Shown piece by piece: positions 62,958-64,000 of a stretch of DNA of 64,000 nucleotides. A model generated the notes under the pieces. The model was given only the letters and a program-made list of their open reading frames with translations. It ran no database searches and was not told where the DNA came from. Each line of letters opens with the position of its first letter. The stretch's first letter is position 1. Origin of the DNA: Nostoc sp. 'Peltigera membranacea cyanobiont' N6 (GTDB taxonomy: Bacteria; Cyanobacteriota; Cyanobacteriia; Cyanobacteriales; Nostocaceae); contig NZ_CP026681.1 in the NCBI RefSeq assembly GCF_002949735.1, positions 744,001 through 808,000 of the forward strand. Reading direction: 5' to 3'. A program made the position numbers and the translations under genes.

Positions 62958-63066
62958 TTACAGATAGATTTTTGGTGAAGAAATATGACCTAAATGGACA
63001 CAAAATAATGTATATCTGATTTAATGCGGATTGCTAAAATCGCAATCGCAGCATGTTAAAGCAGCT

Positions 63067-64000
63067 ATGCACACACTTGGCAACACAACTCCATCATCGG
63101 GCTACATCTTAGCACTGGACTTAGGTACAACAGGCAACCGCGCCTTTGTATTTAACGCAGAGGGCAAGATTGTTGGGCAGGCATATAAAGAACTAACTCA
63201 GTATTATCCGCAGCCCGGATGGTTAGAACACGATCCTCAACAAATCTGGAAAGATACGTGTTGGGTAATGCAAACCGCGATTAAAAATGCCCAGATTGTT
63301 CCATCCGCGATCGCAGCTTTGGGACTAACTGTACAGCGCGAAACCTGCTTGATTTGGGACAAAACTACTGGTAAACCACTCCATAGAGCGATCGTCTGGC
63401 AAGATCGCCGCACTGCTCCCCTTTGTCACCAGTTACAAGAGCAAGGCTATGCTGATGAAATTTACGATCGCACCGGATTAATTATTGATGCTTATTTTTC
63501 TGCTACCAAACTCAGGTGGCTATTAGACAAGGTTACAGATGTTGACCTAAACAATGTCTTAGCAGGCACTATTGATACCTGGGTGTTGTGGAATCTTACA
63601 GGCGGGAAAGTCCATGCCACTGACCACAGCAACGCCAGCCGGACAATGTTGATGAATCTCAAAACCTGTGAGTGGGATGAGAAATTACTGGATCTGTTTC
63701 AGATTCCGGCTGATATTTTGCCTCAGATTCAACCTAGTTTAGGAGTATTTGGAGTTACCGATACTACTTTGTTGGGCGCTGAAATTCCCATTACAGCTAT
63801 CTTGGGGGATCAACAAGCGGCTTTATTTGGTCATGGCTGCGATCGCCCCGGTTTGATGAAATGCACTTACGGGACTGGCAGTTTTTTGGTAGCTCACACA
63901 GGCGATCGAATTGTGCGATCTCTACGAGGGGCTACGCCTACGCACCATCAACTTATTTCTACAGTGGCATGGACAAAACCAAATTCAAGCGGAGCATTAG
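63067..64000 (+). CDS. glpK: glycerol kinase, N-terminal part (cut by the window edge)
   Basis: 311 codons are visible and open to the edge. FGGY-family marks: YILALDLGTTGNRAFVFN at the start, QPGWLEHDPQQIW, GLTVQRETCLIWD, AIVWQDRRT, ILGDQQAALFGHG and KCTYGTGSFLV. It phosphorylates glycerol with ATP. Between GDRIVRS and HQLISTVAW are about eight residues (LRGATPTH) that most glycerol kinases lack; they coincide with a dispersed repeat. It follows the PAS-Crp-like gene. Confidence 0.95.
   Translation, partial: MHTLGNTTPSSGYILALDLGTTGNRAFVFNAEGKIVGQAYKELTQYYPQPGWLEHDPQQIWKDTCWVMQTAIKNAQIVPSAIAALGLTVQRETCLIWDKTTGKPLHRAIVWQDRRTAPLCHQLQEQGYADEIYDRTGLIIDAYFSATKLRWLLDKVTDVDLNNVLAGTIDTWVLWNLTGGKVHATDHSNASRTMLMNLKTCEWDEKLLDLFQIPADILPQIQPSLGVFGVTDTTLLGAEIPITAILGDQQAALFGHGCDRPGLMKCTYGTGSFLVAHTGDRIVRSLRGATPTHHQLISTVAWTKPNSSGAL
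63915..63943 (-). repeat. 29-nt small dispersed repeat, copy 3 (inside glpK, inverted)
   Basis: On the minus strand it reads GCGTAGGCGTAGCCC and ends GTAGAGATCGC, matching the copies at 26898 and 46646. It lies in frame inside glpK and accounts for the extra residues there. Confidence 0.7.

Overview
The window is chromosomal DNA of a cyanobacterium, most likely a filamentous heterocyst-forming Nostoc/Anabaena relative. Evidence: many GCGATCGC (HIP1) octamers; photosynthesis genes (petH with an N-terminal phycobilisome-linker domain, prk, petN, light-dependent protochlorophyllide reductase, chlM); 7-bp tandem-repeat clusters and GGGGACT-type intergenic repeats typical of Nostocales; and several short hairpin (MITE-like) and 29-nt dispersed repeats. 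I saw no rRNA, tRNA, CRISPR array or intact transposase.

Layout. 1-4.4 kb, accessory: an overlapping minus-strand operon of a DUF262 protein, a DUF3696-type AAA ATPase and a third gene cut by the window edge, then two tandem Uma2-type genes. 4.4-17.3 kb, mainly core metabolism: hom, petH, prk, metK, a DUF39 sulfurtransferase-like gene, a DUF4231 membrane protein, a TPR protein and a GDT1/UPF0016 Mn exporter preceded by a recognisable yybP-ykoY manganese riboswitch. 17.6-21.2 kb: a large secreted-type ELWxxDGT repeat protein. 21.9-30.6 kb: LPOR, a small membrane protein, and three sensory kinases around petN: a REC-kinase in an operon with an ethylene-receptor-like hybrid kinase, and a four-GAF kinase whose first GAF has the DXCF and chromophore-Cys signatures of a cyanobacteriochrome.

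30.6-33 kb, accessory and repeat-rich: an Rpn-type nuclease gene flanked by identical 64-bp repeats, a RelE-type toxin-antitoxin pair and a small hypothetical gene. 33-36 kb: the pntA1-pntA2-pntB transhydrogenase operon. 36.8-47.7 kb: a DUF2808 gene and the housekeeping cluster rpmH-rnpA-PH-yidC-jag-yceD, then Ycf46 AAA, SH3 and peptidoglycan-binding genes. Between yceD and ycf46 sits about 3 kb of accessory DNA (AbrB/PIN toxin-antitoxin, SMI1/KNR4, HEAT), marked by a second partial copy of the yceD 3' end. 47.7-64 kb: sbcC, a CPA2 antiporter, chlM, small membrane proteins, DUF423, a nucleotidyltransferase, egtD, secreted proteins, a PAS-Crp-like regulator and the start of glpK. Two MITE-like families and long palindromes lie in the gaps.

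Functional themes: aspartate/methionine metabolism (hom, metK, DUF39), chlorophyll synthesis (chlM, LPOR), photosynthetic electron flow and carbon fixation (petH, petN, prk), Mn homeostasis under riboswitch control, light/hormone-type sensing, and small defence-like modules set in repeat-rich gaps. The observations most worth follow-up are the Mn riboswitch, the sensor-kinase cluster, the DUF262/AAA operon, the yceD scar beside the toxin-antitoxin genes, and a short repeat that appears to add eight residues inside glpK.
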